Shown piece after piece: positions 20,526 through 32,051 of a stretch of DNA of 64,000 nt; position 1 is the stretch's first letter; each line of letters starts with the position of its first letter. Made by a program: the position numbers and the translations under genes. The stretch lies in assembly GCF_014201905.1 (NCBI RefSeq), contig NZ_JACHFM010000003.1:682001-746000 (forward strand), given 5' to 3'. This stretch comes from Amaricoccus macauensis (GTDB lineage Bacteria; Pseudomonadota; Alphaproteobacteria; Rhodobacterales; Rhodobacteraceae). The notes beneath the pieces were generated by a model. It saw nothing but the letters and a program-made list of their open reading frames with translations, was not told the DNA's origin and made no database searches.

Positions 20526-21974
20526 TCATGCGTCGATCCCTTCGAGCTTTGCCGGGTCGAAATCCGCGCCGATCGCCCATTCCGAAGGCCCGCCGGTCCG
20601 GTCCATGACCTTGATCCCGGCGGCGGTCAGCGCCTCGCGGATTTCGTCTGCGCGGGCGAAGTCACGGCGGGCACGGGCGTCCTCCCGCGCGCGCAGCAGG
20701 GCCGATACCCGGCTCTCGAGGGTGCCCGCGTCGGCGAACGCCCGCGAAAGCGAAACCTCGATCGCCGCGTCGCGGAAACCGTCCGGGCTGATGCCCATCA
20801 GATTGAGCGACGCGGTGAACTCCTGAAACGCGTGCTCCGCCTGCGCGCCGCCCTGACGGATCTCGGAGGCGAGATCGCGCAGCACCTTCAGGGCCAGCGG
20901 CGTGTTCAGATCGTCGGCAAGTGCGGACATCACCTCGGGCGCCGGCTGTGCATCCGCGGCCGGGACGCGGCCGGCCGAGCGGGCCTCGCGCAGGAGCTTC
21001 TCCCAGAGCGTCAGCAGCACCGTCGCATCATGGACCTTGGCCTCCGTCCAGTCGATCGGCTGGCGGTAGTGCGTCGAGAGCAGCACGAAGCGGATCACCT
21101 CGCCCGGGATCCCGCGATCGAGCAGGTCGCGCACCGTGAAGAAGTTGCCGAGCGACTTCGACATCTTCTCGCCTTCGACGTTGAGGAAGCCGTTGTGCAT
21201 CCAGACGTTGGCGAAGTGGCCGTGCGGGTGGGCGCACATCGACTGGGCGATTTCGTTCTCATGGTGCGGAAAGACGAGATCGATGCCGCCGCCGTGGATG
21301 TCGAAGCTCTCGCCCAGCAGCTCGTAGCTCATGGCCGAGCATTCGATGTGCCAGCCGGGACGGCCAGGTCCCCAGGGGCTCGGCCATCCGGGCTGCTCGG
21401 GGGCCGACGGCTTCCAGAGCACGAAGTCCATCGGATCGCGCTTGTAGGGCGCCACCTCGACCCGGGCGCCCGCCTGCATCTCGTCGAGCGAGCGATGCGC
21501 GAACCTGCCATAGTCGGCATAGCTCGCGACGGCGAAGAGCACATGGCCCTCCGCCGCGTAGGCGTGGCCGCGCTCGATCAGCGTCTCGATCATCGCCACC
21601 ATCGCCGGGACATAGGCGGTTGCGCGCGGCTCGATCGTGGGGGGCAGGACGCCGAGGGCGGCCGTGTCCGCATGATACCAGTCGGTCGTTTCCGTGGTGA
21701 TCGCGTCGATCGGGCGGCCGCTCTGGTTCGAGCGGGCAATGATCTTGTCGTCGATGTCGGTGAGGTTGCGCACGTAGGTGACGGCGTCGTCGCCGTAGAT
21801 CATGCGGAGCAGCCGGAAGAGCGTGTCAAAGACGACCACCGGGCGGGCGTTGCCGATATGCGCACGGTCATAGACCGTCGGGCCGCAGACGTACATCCGC
21901 ACGTTCTCGGCGTCGATGGGCCGGAACGGCGCCTTCGAGCGGGTGCGGGTGTTGTAGAGGCTAATTTCGGTCAT
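20526..21974 (-). CDS. cysS: Cysteinyl-tRNA synthetase
   Basis: Class I synthetase charging tRNA-Cys, 482 aa from the ATG at MTEISLYNT; a GTG 12 codons upstream is less likely because the family usually begins at this point. The Zn/active-site entry [18 protein letters not shown] contains the HIGH-type HIGN motif. The second metal-site region [13 protein letters not shown], the [15 protein letters not shown] signature and [12 protein letters not shown] (KMSKS) are all present. A C-terminal DALR-type anticodon-binding helix bundle follows. First gene of cysS-cimA-SQS-like. Confidence 0.97.
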   Translation of the reverse strand: MTEISLYNTRTRSKAPFRPIDAENVRMYVCGPTVYDRAHIGNARPVVVFDTLFRLLRMIYGDDAVTYVRNLTDIDDKIIARSNQSGRPIDAITTETTDWYHADTAALGVLPPTIEPRATAYVPAMVAMIETLIERGHAYAAEGHVLFAVASYADYGRFAHRSLDEMQAGARVEVAPYKRDPMDFVLWKPSAPEQPGWPSPWGPGRPGWHIECSAMSYELLGESFDIHGGGIDLVFPHHENEIAQSMCAHPHGHFANVWMHNGFLNVEGEKMSKSLGNFFTVRDLLDRGIPGEVIRFVLLSTHYRQPIDWTEAKVHDATVLLTLWEKLLREARSAGRVPAADAQPAPEVMSALADDLNTPLALKVLRDLASEIRQGGAQAEHAFQEFTASLNLMGISPDGFRDAAIEVSLSRAFADAGTLESRVSALLRAREDARARRDFARADEIREALTAAGIKVMDRTGGPSEWAIGADFDPAKLEGIDA

Positions 21975-22260
21975 GCGGGGCCTCGGCGGTTCTGCCGCGG
22001 CGGCTATCACGTTGGACCTGGTTTGGGAACGGGACGCGCGCCGCGACGGGGGGTCAGCGGCTAATGCAGGTGGCAGGGATGCTGCGCGTCGTCATGCGGG
22101 TCTTATGCGTCAGCGCGGCCGCCGGATCAAGCGGCTTGCGACGCTGTTGACAGGCTTCTGCATCCGCCTGTCCAGCCGGCCGGAATCACGGGGGATCCGG
22201 GTTTCCCTCGCGGAGGCAAGCGGCTAGCGTCCATTGTGAGTCCCCCCTTGGAGTAGTGCC

Positions 22261-23511
22261 ATGACGCTTTCCCGCGGCCGCGACGTCCTCGCGATTCCCG
22301 GCCCTTCGATTGTTCCCGACCGGGTGCTGAATGCCATGCACCGGGCGGCGCCGAACATCTACGAGGGGGAGCTCATCGATCTGACCGCGTCGGTCCTTGC
22401 CGATCTCAAGCGTCTCGCGGGCACCGACGGTGAGGCGGTCATCTACATCGGCAACGGCCATGCGGCCTGGGAGGCGTCCGTCGCCAACATCCTGCGCCCG
22501 GGGGACAAGGCCTTGGTGCTCGCGACCGGGCGCTTCGGCCTCGGCTGGGCCGCGATCGGCAGGCAGATGGGCATCGACATCGAGGTGATGGACTTCGGCT
22601 TCACCGGCCCCGTCGATCCGGCGCAGGTCGAGGCGCGGCTCCGCGCCGATCCGCATCACGAGATCCGGGCAATTCTGTCGGTGCAGACTGACACAGCCTC
22701 GTCCGTGCGGAGCGAGATCGCGCCGATCCGTGCGGCGATCGACGCAGCTGGCCACCCGGCGCTTCTTGCCGTCGACTGCATCGCGAGCCTCGGGTGCGAT
22801 CGTTTCGAGATGGACGCCTGGGGCGCCGACGTCATGGTGGCGGCCTGCCAGAAGGGATTGATGACTCCGCCCGGCGTCGCTTTCGTATTCTTCAACGCCC
22901 GCGCGGCGGCCGCGGCGGTCGACTGTCCAAGCCCGTACTGGGATTGGAAGCCGCGGACAAAGCCTGACGTCTTCTATCAGCTCTTCGCCGGCACCCCGCC
23001 GACACACCACCTCTATGGCCTGCGCTGTGCCCTCGACATGATCCTTGTCGAGGAGGGGCTCGAAGCGGTCTGGAGGCGGCACGCCGTCCATGCGCGCGCG
23101 GTGTGGGCCGCGGTCGATGCCTGGGGCGCGGGCGGGGCATTCCGGCTCAACGTCGCCGATCCCGCCTGCCGCAGTCACGCGGTGACGACGATCCGTGTCG
23201 AGTCGGGCGACGGCAGCCGGCTGCGCCGCTGGTGTTCCGACATGGCCGGGCTCACGCTTGGCATCGGGCTCTCGGCACCGGGAATCGACCCGGAGGGGTT
23301 GTTCCGCATCGGCCACATGGGGCACCTGAACCCGCACATGCTGCTCGGAACGCTGGCAACGATCGAGGCCGGGCTAGGCGCGCTCGGCATCGCCCGGGGG
23401 CCGGGCGCTGTGGAAGCGGCGGCACAGGCGATCGTCGGAGGCGGCGGAAGCGCCGCCGATGCGACTTCGGCCGGGCTTCGGCAGGTGACAGCCGCGCGGC
23501 TCCATGGCTAG
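22261..23511 (+). CDS. Class V aminotransferase, alanine/serine-glyoxylate type
   Basis: A 416-aa fold-type I PLP enzyme of the serine-glyoxylate / alanine-glyoxylate aminotransferase group. Key features: PGPSIVPDRVLNAM near the N-terminus, the IGNGHAAWEASVANIL cofactor-phosphate loop, VDCIASLGCDRFEMDAWGADV with the ring-stacking aspartate, and QKGLMTPPG with the Schiff-base lysine K198. THHLYGLRCALDMILVEEGL is typical of the group. The amino donor cannot be fixed from sequence. Expressed alone; SD-like GGAG at 22248-22251 before the ATG. Confidence 0.88.
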   Translation: MTLSRGRDVLAIPGPSIVPDRVLNAMHRAAPNIYEGELIDLTASVLADLKRLAGTDGEAVIYIGNGHAAWEASVANILRPGDKALVLATGRFGLGWAAIGRQMGIDIEVMDFGFTGPVDPAQVEARLRADPHHEIRAILSVQTDTASSVRSEIAPIRAAIDAAGHPALLAVDCIASLGCDRFEMDAWGADVMVAACQKGLMTPPGVAFVFFNARAAAAAVDCPSPYWDWKPRTKPDVFYQLFAGTPPTHHLYGLRCALDMILVEEGLEAVWRRHAVHARAVWAAVDAWGAGGAFRLNVADPACRSHAVTTIRVESGDGSRLRRWCSDMAGLTLGIGLSAPGIDPEGLFRIGHMGHLNPHMLLGTLATIEAGLGALGIARGPGAVEAAAQAIVGGGGSAADATSAGLRQVTAARLHG

Positions 23512-23548
23512 ATTGTGATCCTGCACTCGCAGAATGGAGGGGAACTCT

Positions 23549-23782
23549 TTGAAATCGGCCATCGTCCTTTTCGCCGCCGGAGCCATGATCCTCGGCGCCT
23601 GCGCGAACCAGACTCCTGAACAGAAGCATGAAGTCGGCTGCATGACCGGGACCCTGACCGGCGCCGTCATCGGCGGCCTCGCCGGCAGCCTCATCGGCGG
23701 CGGCGTCGGGCGGACGCTCGCGACCTCCGCAGGGGCCGGCCTCGGCACCGCGGTCGGCGCCAATCTCGCCTGCGCCAAGTAA
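23549..23782 (+). CDS. Glycine-zipper lipoprotein (first of a pair)
   Basis: A 77-aa lipoprotein. The signal MKSAIVLFAAGAMILGAC has a lipobox LGAC, and the mature part contains a glycine zipper (AVIGGLAGSLIGGGVGRTLATSAGAGLGTAVG) that should span or attach to a membrane. I chose the TTG start at 23549 because GGAGGGG lies just 6 nt upstream; the longer ATG frame from 23534 would translate through that ribosome site and shift the signal peptide. The C-terminal part resembles the product at 24252 closely. Such 17-kDa-antigen-like small proteins are surface lipoproteins of unknown role. Confidence 0.8.
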   Translation: MKSAIVLFAAGAMILGACANQTPEQKHEVGCMTGTLTGAVIGGLAGSLIGGGVGRTLATSAGAGLGTAVGANLACAK

Positions 23783-23793
23783 GGAGCGAAATC

Positions 23794-24135
23794 ATGCGGA
23801 TCCTCACCCTCGCGGCGGCCATCGGCCTTGCCGTCTCCGGCGCGGCGCTGGCACAGCCGATGACAACGGAAGATCTTGCGGCACTCGACACGGACGGGGA
23901 TGGCAAGGTGAGCCAGGCGGAGTTCGACGTCTTTCTCGACGCGGCCTTCGTCAAGCTCGACGCCAATGGCGACGGCATCGTAACGGTTCAGGAATCGTCT
24001 GCCGTCATGACGCCGGAGCAGTTCGCGGCGGCCGATGCCAATGGCGACAACGGGCTGAGCCGCTCGGAGTTCAAGATCGCGGGACAGAAGGACTTCGTGG
24101 CCGCCGACAGCGACGGCGACGGCTCGCTCAACTGA
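23794..24135 (+). CDS. Secreted EF-hand calcium-binding protein
   Basis: A 113-aa exported protein: signal peptide MRILTLAAAIGLAVSGAALAQ, then up to four EF-hand-like loops (DTDGDGKVSQAEF, DANGDGIVTVQES, DANGDNGLSRSEF and a terminal DSDGDGSLN half-hand). Loops have acidic residues at positions 1, 3, 5 and a glycine at 6. Periplasmic calcium buffering or sensing is likely. AAGGAG lies 6-8 nt before the ATG; the gene begins 11 nt after the upstream glycine-zipper lipoprotein, so the two are in one operon. Confidence 0.88.
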   Translation: MRILTLAAAIGLAVSGAALAQPMTTEDLAALDTDGDGKVSQAEFDVFLDAAFVKLDANGDGIVTVQESSAVMTPEQFAAADANGDNGLSRSEFKIAGQKDFVAADSDGDGSLN

Positions 24136-24251
24136 CCTTGCGGCGGCGCGCGGTGAAATGCCGGTCAAATCGGTGGCGCGCGCCGTCGGTTGCTCCTAGA
24201 ACCTTTCCGATGGCCCGAGCCTCTCGCGGCCGGATGGAGTAGGAGACAACG

Positions 24252-24479
24252 ATGAAACCCCTCCTGATGATCGCCGCGCTGGCGCTCGCAGTCACTGGCT
24301 GCACACAGAACCCGCAGACCAACCGTGATATTCAGTGCGCCGGTGGCGTCATCGGTGGTGCAGCGGTGGGCGGCCTTCTCGGCAACCAGATCGGTGGCGG
24401 CAGCGGCAAGCGGCTCGCCACGGCGGCCGGGGCGGGTGTCGGCGCGGCAGCGGGCACTCAGCTGAGCGCCTGCCAGTAA
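24252..24479 (+). CDS. Glycine-zipper lipoprotein (second of a pair)
   Basis: A 75-aa lipoprotein: signal MKPLLMIAALALAVTGC with lipobox VTGC, a short linker, and a glycine zipper (GGVIGGAAVGGLLGNQIGGGSGKRLATAAGAGVGAAAG) ending in SACQ. It shares the pattern G-R/K-x-L-A-T-x-A-G-A-G-x-G and the C-terminal cysteine with the 23549 product, so the two look like a duplication around the EF-hand gene. AGGAG precedes the ATG at a good distance. Function unknown. Confidence 0.85.
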   Translation: MKPLLMIAALALAVTGCTQNPQTNRDIQCAGGVIGGAAVGGLLGNQIGGGSGKRLATAAGAGVGAAAGTQLSACQ

Positions 24480-24606
24480 GCTTCTCCCGGCGTCGGTCCC
24501 GTGGGGAAACGAACGGGATCGGCGCTGATTGACATCTGGCGTTGCGCTGAGGACTATTCTCCCTGGGGTGCCAAGGGGGCGGCCCGCACGCAGAGAGGGG
24601 GGCGCC

Positions 24607-25122
24607 ATGGCGGATCTCATCGCGGTTATCTTCCCGACCGAAGAGAAGGCGGAAGAAGTCCGAAACAAGATTCTTGCGCTGCAGAAGGACTATCTGATCG
24701 ACATCGGCGACGCCGTGATCGCGGTGAAGAACGCGAACGGCAGGGTCAAGCTCAATCAGCTGATGAGCACCACGGCCGCTGGCGCGGCGGGTGGCAGCTT
24801 CTGGGGATTGCTGATCGGTATCCTGTTCATGAACCCGCTTCTTGGCGTTGCCGCCGGTGCTGCAAGCGGCGCGATCGCCGGTGCCCTGACCGACGTCGGA
24901 GTCAACGACGCCTTCATGAAGGGTCTGACCGCGGACAAGATCAAGGATGGCGAGGCAGTCCTCTTTGTCCTCGTGAAGCGCGTCACCGGCGACAAGGTGC
25001 TCGAGGCCCTGAAGGGCGTCGGGGGAACCATCCTTCAGACCTCGCTCGACCACACCCGCGAGGATGCCCTGCGCAAGGCGCTGGATGCCGTGCCCGACGC
25101 GCCGTCGGCTGCCGGCGTCTGA
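24607..25122 (+). CDS. DUF1269-like predicted membrane protein
   Basis: A 171-aa protein with an N-terminal alpha/beta segment (MADLIAVIFPTEEKAEEVRNKILALQKDYLIDIGDAVIAVKN), a central Gly/Ala-rich hydrophobic region (residues about 56-100, GGSFWGLLIGILFMNPLLGVAAGAASGAIAGAL) that can form one or two membrane helices, and a C-terminal alpha/beta segment (DGEAVLFVLVKRVTGDKVLEAL). This layout matches the DUF1269 family, of unknown function. The start at 24607 is set by AGAGAGGGGG 5-6 nt upstream; longer frames lack a site. Confidence 0.85.
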   Translation: MADLIAVIFPTEEKAEEVRNKILALQKDYLIDIGDAVIAVKNANGRVKLNQLMSTTAAGAAGGSFWGLLIGILFMNPLLGVAAGAASGAIAGALTDVGVNDAFMKGLTADKIKDGEAVLFVLVKRVTGDKVLEALKGVGGTILQTSLDHTREDALRKALDAVPDAPSAAGV

Positions 25123-25222
25123 GGGTCAATCGCGAAGGGGCCGTGCGGCCCGCAGGAAACAGCAACAGGGGCGGTGCCGTCTGGCCCGCCCCGATCAACT
25201 TCATCAAGCCCCGTGGGCCTGA

Positions 25223-25390
25223 TTACTTGATCTTGCCTTCCTTGAATTCCACGTGCTTGCGCGCAACGGGGTCGTACTTCTTGACCGACATCTTTTCGGT
25301 CATGGTGCGCGAATTCTTCTTGGTCACGTAGAAGTATCCGGTGTCGGCCGTGGAGTTCAGCCGGATCTTGATCGTGGTCGGCTTCGCCAT
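25223..25390 (-). CDS. rpmG: 50S ribosomal protein L33
   Basis: A 55-aa basic ribosomal protein. The L33 pattern [45 protein letters not shown] is clear; the four zinc-ribbon cysteines of C+ L33 are absent, as in other alphaproteobacterial C-minus L33 proteins. The start at MAKPTT is the family start; the open frame extends upstream without support. It is separated from clpX by a hairpin terminator, so it has its own promoter. Confidence 0.96.
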   Translation of the reverse strand: MAKPTTIKIRLNSTADTGYFYVTKKNSRTMTEKMSVKKYDPVARKHVEFKEGKIK

Positions 25391-25560
25391 CTGGGTCCCT
25401 TTCCGCGGTCGCCCGCGATGCCATGGGCCCGCCCGCGGACCCGAAATTTCAGAGCGTTCTTCTACCCGATCCGCTCCGCCTGTCAACCCGGGACCCGGTG
25501 GGATTCTTGCCGGCTCCCAAGGAGATCGCCGTGTGGTGGGTCAGGCAGCCGGGGCAGGGG

Positions 25561-25592
25561 AAACGAGAACGCCCGCCGGTGTCGGCGGGCGT
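25561..25592 (-). terminator. Terminator downstream of clpX
   Basis: A perfect 10-bp stem ACGCCCGCCG / CGGCGGGCGT (25569-25578 with 25583-25592) with a 4-nt loop, 26 nt after the clpX stop. On the minus strand it is followed by TTCTCGTTT, an imperfect U-tract. Confidence 0.7.
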
Positions 25593-25618
25593 CGAAACTG
25601 CTGCGCCGCGGTGGCGCC

Positions 25619-26893
<1,275 letters not shown>

Positions 26894-27038
26894 CTTTCGC
26901 CTCCGGCTTTCGCCATCCATGCCTGTCTCAAAAGTCCGCTCCGCCCACGTCTCCGTGGAGGCATCCCCAATAGGAACATGCCTCCGCGCGCAATTACAAG
27001 GGCAAAGGCTTCAGCGGAGCCGTAGGGGGCCGCAACGC

Positions 27039-27665
27039 TCACTCAGTTGCTACCGGGAGGTCACGCCTCTCCACGATCTCGTCGATGAGCCCCCAGTCCT
27101 TGGCGTCCTGGGCGGTCATGAAGCGGTCGCGCTCCAGCGCCGCCTCCACCACCTCGACCGGCTGGCCGGTGTGGTGATGGTAGATCTGGTTCAGCCGATC
27201 CTTCAGCGCCTGGGTCTCGCGCGCGTGGATCATGATGTCCGTCGCCTGGCCCTGGAAGCCACCGGAGGGCTGGTGCACCATGATCCGGCTGTTCGGCAGG
27301 GAGTAGCGCATCCCCTTGGCGCCGGCGGTCAGCAGCAGCGACCCCATGGACGCCGCCTGCCCGCAGCAAAGCGTCGAGACCGGCGGACGGATGTATTGCA
27401 TCGTGTCGTAGATCGACAGGCCGGAGGTGACGACACCGCCCGGGCTGTTGATATACATGGAAATTTCCTTCTTCGGGTTTTCGGCCTCGAGGAAGAGAAG
27501 CTGTGCGACGATAAGCGTCGACATGCCGTCGTGGACCTGGCCCGCGACGAAGATGATGCGCTCCTTGAGGAGCCGCGAAAAAATGTCGTAGGCCCGCTCG
27601 CCCCGGGCAGTCTGTTCGACCACCATCGGCACGAGGTTCATGTAGGTCTCTACCGGGTCTTTCAT
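27039..27665 (-). CDS. clpP: ATP-dependent Clp protease proteolytic subunit ClpP
   Basis: Serine peptidase subunit of ClpXP/ClpAP, 208 aa. Catalytic serine in [14 protein letters not shown] and catalytic histidine in [12 protein letters not shown] are visible, with the triad aspartate expected in the C-terminal [19 protein letters not shown] region. YSLPNSRIM and the N-terminal [27 protein letters not shown] match the family. Start at MKDPVE with AGGAAGG upstream; the frame continues upstream without signal. It lies 145 nt upstream of clpX. Confidence 0.98.
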   Translation of the reverse strand: MKDPVETYMNLVPMVVEQTARGERAYDIFSRLLKERIIFVAGQVHDGMSTLIVAQLLFLEAENPKKEISMYINSPGGVVTSGLSIYDTMQYIRPPVSTLCCGQAASMGSLLLTAGAKGMRYSLPNSRIMVHQPSGGFQGQATDIMIHARETQALKDRLNQIYHHHTGQPVEVVEAALERDRFMTAQDAKDWGLIDEIVERRDLPVATE

Positions 27666-27776
27666 GAAAGTTCCGCCTTCCTGTCCCCGACGCCCTCGCT
27701 CACGCGCGTCCTGGTTGACCTGAGGAATAGTGTTCCGGCCGGGGCACCGCAAGGCCCCCCGGCCGAAAGGACAGGT

Positions 27777-27790
27777 GCCCCCTCGGGGGC
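27777..27790 (-). terminator. Hairpin after tig, possible terminator or attenuator
   Basis: GCCCCC/GGGGGC inverted repeat immediately downstream of the tig stop, without a U-tract. A second GC-rich stretch (GGCCCCCCGGCC) follows. It could reduce readthrough into clpP. Confidence 0.35.
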
Positions 27791-27792
27791 TG

Positions 27793-29154
27793 TCAGGCCT
27801 GGGCCGGAGACGCCTCGGTACCGGCCGACTCGTCGAGCGCCTCGATCTCCTTTTCGAGATCGTCCTTGGTGACCGCCTTGTCGGTCACATTCGCGAGACC
27901 GATGATGTGGTCGACGACCTTCTCCTCGAAGAGGGGCGCGCGGATCTGCTGGAGCGCCTGCGGGTTCTTCTGAACGAATTCGAAGAACTGCCGCTCCTGG
28001 CCACGGTACTGGCGGGCCTGCTCGAAGACGGCGCGCTGCAGTTCCTGCTCGCTCACCTCGACCTCGGCCTTGTTGCCGATCTCGGCCAGCAGCAGCCCGA
28101 GACGGACCCGGCGCTCCGCGAGCTTGCGGTGCTCGTCGGTCGGCTCGATGTTGCCGTGATCGTGACCCTCGTGGTCGTGATGCTCTTCGTGCCAGAGCTG
28201 GTGGGCGATCTGGCTGGCCTCGATGTCGACGAGCGAGGGCGGCAGATCGAAGCTCACGAGGCCGTCGAGCGCATCCATCAGCCGGCGCTTGGTCACCTGC
28301 CGCGCGGCCTGGGTGTACTCGTCGCCGAGGCGGGCGCGGATCTGGGTCTTCAGTTCGTCGAGCGACTCGAGGCCGAAGCGGGTCGCGAGCGCCTCATCGA
28401 TCTCGGCGGGCTTCGGCGACTTCACGGCCTTCACCGTCACGGCGAAGGAGGCGTCCTTGCCCGCGAGGTTCGGCGCGGCGTAGTCGGCCGGGAAGGCCAC
28501 CTTCACCTCACGCTCCTCGCCGACCTTCGCGCCGACGAGCTGGTCCTCGAAGCCGGGGATGAAGCTGGCCGAGCCCAGCACCAGCGGGAAGTCTTCCGCC
28601 GAGCCGCCCTCGAACAGTTCGCCGTCGACGGACCCCTTGAAGTCGATCACCACCTGGTCGCCGCTCTCGGCGGCGGCGCCGTCCTCACGATCGTCGAAGC
28701 TCTGAGCCGACTTCGCGAGGTTCGCCAGCGCCTCTTCGAGCGCGGAGTCGTCGACCTCGACCACCAGCCGCTCCAGCGCGATGTCGCCGAGCGCGAGCTC
28801 GGGCACCTGCGGCAGCTTCTCGTAGGTCATCGAGACCTCGATGTCCTGGCCTTCCTGCCAGTCCTCGTTGGTCATCTTGACCTCGGGCTGCAGCGCGGGG
28901 CGGTCGCCGGACGACTCGAAATGCTCGCGCATCGCCTGGTCGATCGTCTCCTGCATCGCCTCGCCCAGCACCGACTTGCCGAACATCTTCTTCATCAGGG
29001 CGGCGGGCGCCTTGCCCTTGCGAAAGCCCTTCATCTGGAAGTCCTTGCGGGCTTCCTCGAGCTTCTCGGTGACTTTCGTCTCGAGCTCGCCCGCGGGCAC
29101 CGTGATGGCGTAGCCGCGCTTCAGGCCTTCGTTCAGGGTCTCGGTGACCTGCAT
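27793..29154 (-). CDS. tig: Trigger factor
   Basis: Ribosome-bound chaperone and peptidyl-prolyl isomerase, 453 aa. The ribosome-binding N-terminal domain ([25 protein letters not shown] ... [17 protein letters not shown]; family signature G-F-R-x-G-x-x-P) is followed by the FKBP-like PPIase domain ([43 protein letters not shown]) and the helical SurA-like C-domain with a His-rich stretch ([14 protein letters not shown]). The ATG at MQVTET is the family start. tRNA-Leu lies 22 nt upstream. Confidence 0.98.
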   Translation of the reverse strand: MQVTETLNEGLKRGYAITVPAGELETKVTEKLEEARKDFQMKGFRKGKAPAALMKKMFGKSVLGEAMQETIDQAMREHFESSGDRPALQPEVKMTNEDWQEGQDIEVSMTYEKLPQVPELALGDIALERLVVEVDDSALEEALANLAKSAQSFDDREDGAAAESGDQVVIDFKGSVDGELFEGGSAEDFPLVLGSASFIPGFEDQLVGAKVGEEREVKVAFPADYAAPNLAGKDASFAVTVKAVKSPKPAEIDEALATRFGLESLDELKTQIRARLGDEYTQAARQVTKRRLMDALDGLVSFDLPPSLVDIEASQIAHQLWHEEHHDHEGHDHGNIEPTDEHRKLAERRVRLGLLLAEIGNKAEVEVSEQELQRAVFEQARQYRGQERQFFEFVQKNPQALQQIRAPLFEEKVVDHIIGLANVTDKAVTKDDLEKEIEALDESAGTEASPAQA

Positions 29155-29176
29155 CCTCGTCCTCGTTTCTTCCGTC

Positions 29177-29261
29177 TGGTGCGGGCGGAGGGACTTGAAC
29201 CCCCACGCCTTGCGGCGCCAGAACCTAAATCTGGTGCGTCTGCCAATTCCGCCACGCCCGC
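29177..29261 (-). tRNA. tRNA-Leu (anticodon UAG)
   Basis: The minus strand reads GCGGGCGTGGCGGAATTGGC at the 5' end. The acceptor 7-mer GCGGGCG (29255-29261) pairs with 29181-29187. The anticodon stem CCAGA/TCTGG holds the loop TTTAGGT with anticodon TAG (29225-29227). A long class II variable arm, the T-arm GGGGGTTCAAGTCCCTC and an encoded CCA end (29177-29179) are present. Length is 85 nt including CCA. Confidence 0.97.
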
Positions 29262-29924
<663 letters not shown>

Positions 29925-29977
29925 GCCCGCGTCTTCCGACCGCCGCCAGCAACAAGTCTCTCAACCAAGGAAGTGAG

Positions 29978-31387
29978 ATGAGCGACAAGAAATCCGTTCT
30001 GAAGTCCCTGAAGGACGAGGACATTCCCTACGTCGACCTGCGGTTCTGCGATCCGAAGGGCAAGCTTCAGCACGTCACCATCGACTCCGACATCGTGGAT
30101 GAGGACTTCCTCGACGAAGGCTTCATGTTCGACGGCTCGTCCATCGCCGGCTGGAAGTCGATCGAGAAGTCGGACATGAAGCTCATGCCCGACCCGAAGT
30201 CGGCCTACATCGATCCGTTCTTCGCCGAGAAGACCCTCTGCCTGCACTGCTCGGTGCTCGAGCCCGATACCAACGAGCCTTACGGGCGCGACCCGCGCGG
30301 CACCGCGCTGAAGGCAGAGGCGTATCTCAAGCAGACCGGCATCGGCGACACCTTCTACTGCGGCCCCGAAGCCGAGTTCTTCCTGTTCGACGACGTGCGC
30401 TACTCGAACCGGCCGAACAAGGTCTCGTTCGAGGTCGACGCGATGGATGGCGCCTGGAACACCGACACGGTGTACGAGATGGGCAACATGGGCCACCGGC
30501 CCGGCACCAAGGGCGGCTACTTCCCGCTGCCGCCGATCGACGCGGCGCAGGACATTCGCGGCGAGATGCTCTCGACCATGAAGCGGATGGGGATGAAGGT
30601 CGACAAGCACCACCACGAGGTCGCCTCGCCCCAGCACGAGCTCGGCCTGATCTTCGGCTCGCTCACCGAGCAGGCCGACAACATCCTGAAGTACAAGTAC
30701 GTGATCCAGCAGGTCGCCGCCGCCTACGGCAAGACCGCGACGTTCATGCCGAAGCCCTACTACGGCGACAACGGCTCGGGCATGCACGTCAACATGTCGA
30801 TCTTCAAGGGCGGCAAGCCGGTGTTCGCCGGCGACAAGTACGCCGACCTCTCGTCCGAAGCGCTCTGGTTCATCGGCGGCATCCTGAAGCACGCCAAGAC
30901 GATCAACGCCTTCACCAATCCGACCACCAACAGCTACAAGCGGCTGATCCCGGGCTTCGAGGCGCCGGTGCTGCTCGCCTACTCGGCGCGCAACCGCTCG
31001 GCCTCGATTCGCATCCCGTGGTCGGAAAGCCCGAAGGCCAAGCGTGTCGAGGCCCGCTTCCCCGATCCGTGCGCCAATCCCTACCTCGGCTTCGCGGCGC
31101 TGCTGATGGCCGGACTCGATGGCATCCGTAACAAGATCGATCCGGGTGCCGCGGCGGACAAGGACCTCTACGACCTGCCGCCGGAGGAGCTCGCCGAGAT
31201 CCCGACCGTCTGCGGCTCGCTCCGCGAGGCGCTGATCTGCCTTGAGAACGACCACGAGTTCCTGCTGCACGGCGACGTGTTCACCAAGGACCAGATCGCC
31301 GGCTACATCGCGATCAAGTGGCCGGAAGTGTACATGCTGGAGCACACGCCGCATCCGGTGGAATATCAGATGTACTACTCGCTCTGA
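29978..31387 (+). CDS. glnA: Glutamine synthetase type I
   Basis: ATP-dependent amidation of glutamate to glutamine; 469 aa dodecameric GSI-beta. Signatures seen: the N-terminal [26 protein letters not shown], the active-site metal region VASPQHELG, the ATP-binding [21 protein letters not shown] and the adenylylation loop [10 protein letters not shown] with Y398. The Tyr in that loop means it is probably controlled by GlnE. AAGGAAGTGAG precedes the ATG. Confidence 0.98.
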   Translation: MSDKKSVLKSLKDEDIPYVDLRFCDPKGKLQHVTIDSDIVDEDFLDEGFMFDGSSIAGWKSIEKSDMKLMPDPKSAYIDPFFAEKTLCLHCSVLEPDTNEPYGRDPRGTALKAEAYLKQTGIGDTFYCGPEAEFFLFDDVRYSNRPNKVSFEVDAMDGAWNTDTVYEMGNMGHRPGTKGGYFPLPPIDAAQDIRGEMLSTMKRMGMKVDKHHHEVASPQHELGLIFGSLTEQADNILKYKYVIQQVAAAYGKTATFMPKPYYGDNGSGMHVNMSIFKGGKPVFAGDKYADLSSEALWFIGGILKHAKTINAFTNPTTNSYKRLIPGFEAPVLLAYSARNRSASIRIPWSESPKAKRVEARFPDPCANPYLGFAALLMAGLDGIRNKIDPGAAADKDLYDLPPEELAEIPTVCGSLREALICLENDHEFLLHGDVFTKDQIAGYIAIKWPEVYMLEHTPHPVEYQMYYSL

Positions 31388-32051
31388 AGCGAGCTTCGGG
31401 GGGCCTTCGCGGCCCCCCGGTCGAATCCGGGCAGGGGCGTTCAGGGAAGCCCTCCGGGCGGAGGCGGCGCGTCGGCCTCCCGCCTCCGGAAGCGTTCGGC
31501 CCGCGCCGCGGGTCGGGGACGGGATCGGCTTCACGCCGCCCATCGCCACGAACTGGCGGCTCGAACTGGCGGATATCGCCTTCAGGCAGGTGGAGACCCC
31601 CCGGTGCGCAAGTTGCGCTGACTGGTCAAGCAGACTGATCAACATGTTGAAATAAACAGATTGTTCGCCGCCATTAACTGAAATGTAACGAGCGTGCGCC
31701 CCTGCCGGCGGCGCTCTTTCCCGCTTCCTCTCGCTCATCCTGCTTCCCGTGATGGTGTTCTTGACGTCACGGCTGATCGGCGTTCCGGTCACGTCTGGTT
31801 CGCTGATCGGCGCGTCGGCGCCGGACCCTGCTCATTCCCGCGCTCGTCATCCGGCCGTTCCTGCCGATCCTGCAAGTGGTGCGGGGCGGGATGGTGCGGG
31901 TGGTCGGCTCGGCCTGCGTCAAGCTCGCCCGGCACGCGTCAAAGCGGTTGCGTACGGCGCGCGGCCGTGGAACGAGCAATGAGAAAGACTGCGCGACCGA
32001 CCCTTACCTGCTCGGACCGACGCGCGGCGATGAGACGGGAGGGAAGACTTC
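31388..32051. other. 664-nt gap between glnA and ltnD without a supported gene
   Basis: It begins with a GC-rich hairpin after glnA, then about 200 nt of GC-rich sequence, then an AT-rich patch (31639-31690) with the perfect palindrome TCAACATGTTGA at 31639-31650, likely regulatory. From about 31740 several short plus-strand frames exist. One hydrophobic stretch (IPALVIRPFLPILQVVRGGMVRVVG, about 31830-31910) could be a remnant of a membrane protein but has no start in frame. I do not call a gene. Confidence 0.4.
31398..31418 (+). terminator. GC hairpin downstream of glnA
   Basis: A perfect 8-bp stem GGGGGGCC/GGCCCCCC with a 5-nt loop TTCGC, 10 nt after the glnA stop. No U-tract follows, so it may act as a 3' stabiliser or a weak terminator. 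Confidence 0.5.

Noticed and set aside
21973..22227. 84-codon plus frame in the cysS / aminotransferase gap
   Set aside because: Arg/Ala-rich without structure or ribosome site; it overlaps the start of cysS and looks like random GC-rich sequence.
25168..25192. GGGGCGG...CCGCCCC hairpin between the DUF1269-like gene and rpmG
   Set aside because: Stem of 7 bp with an 11-nt loop and no U-tract; too weak to list as a terminator.
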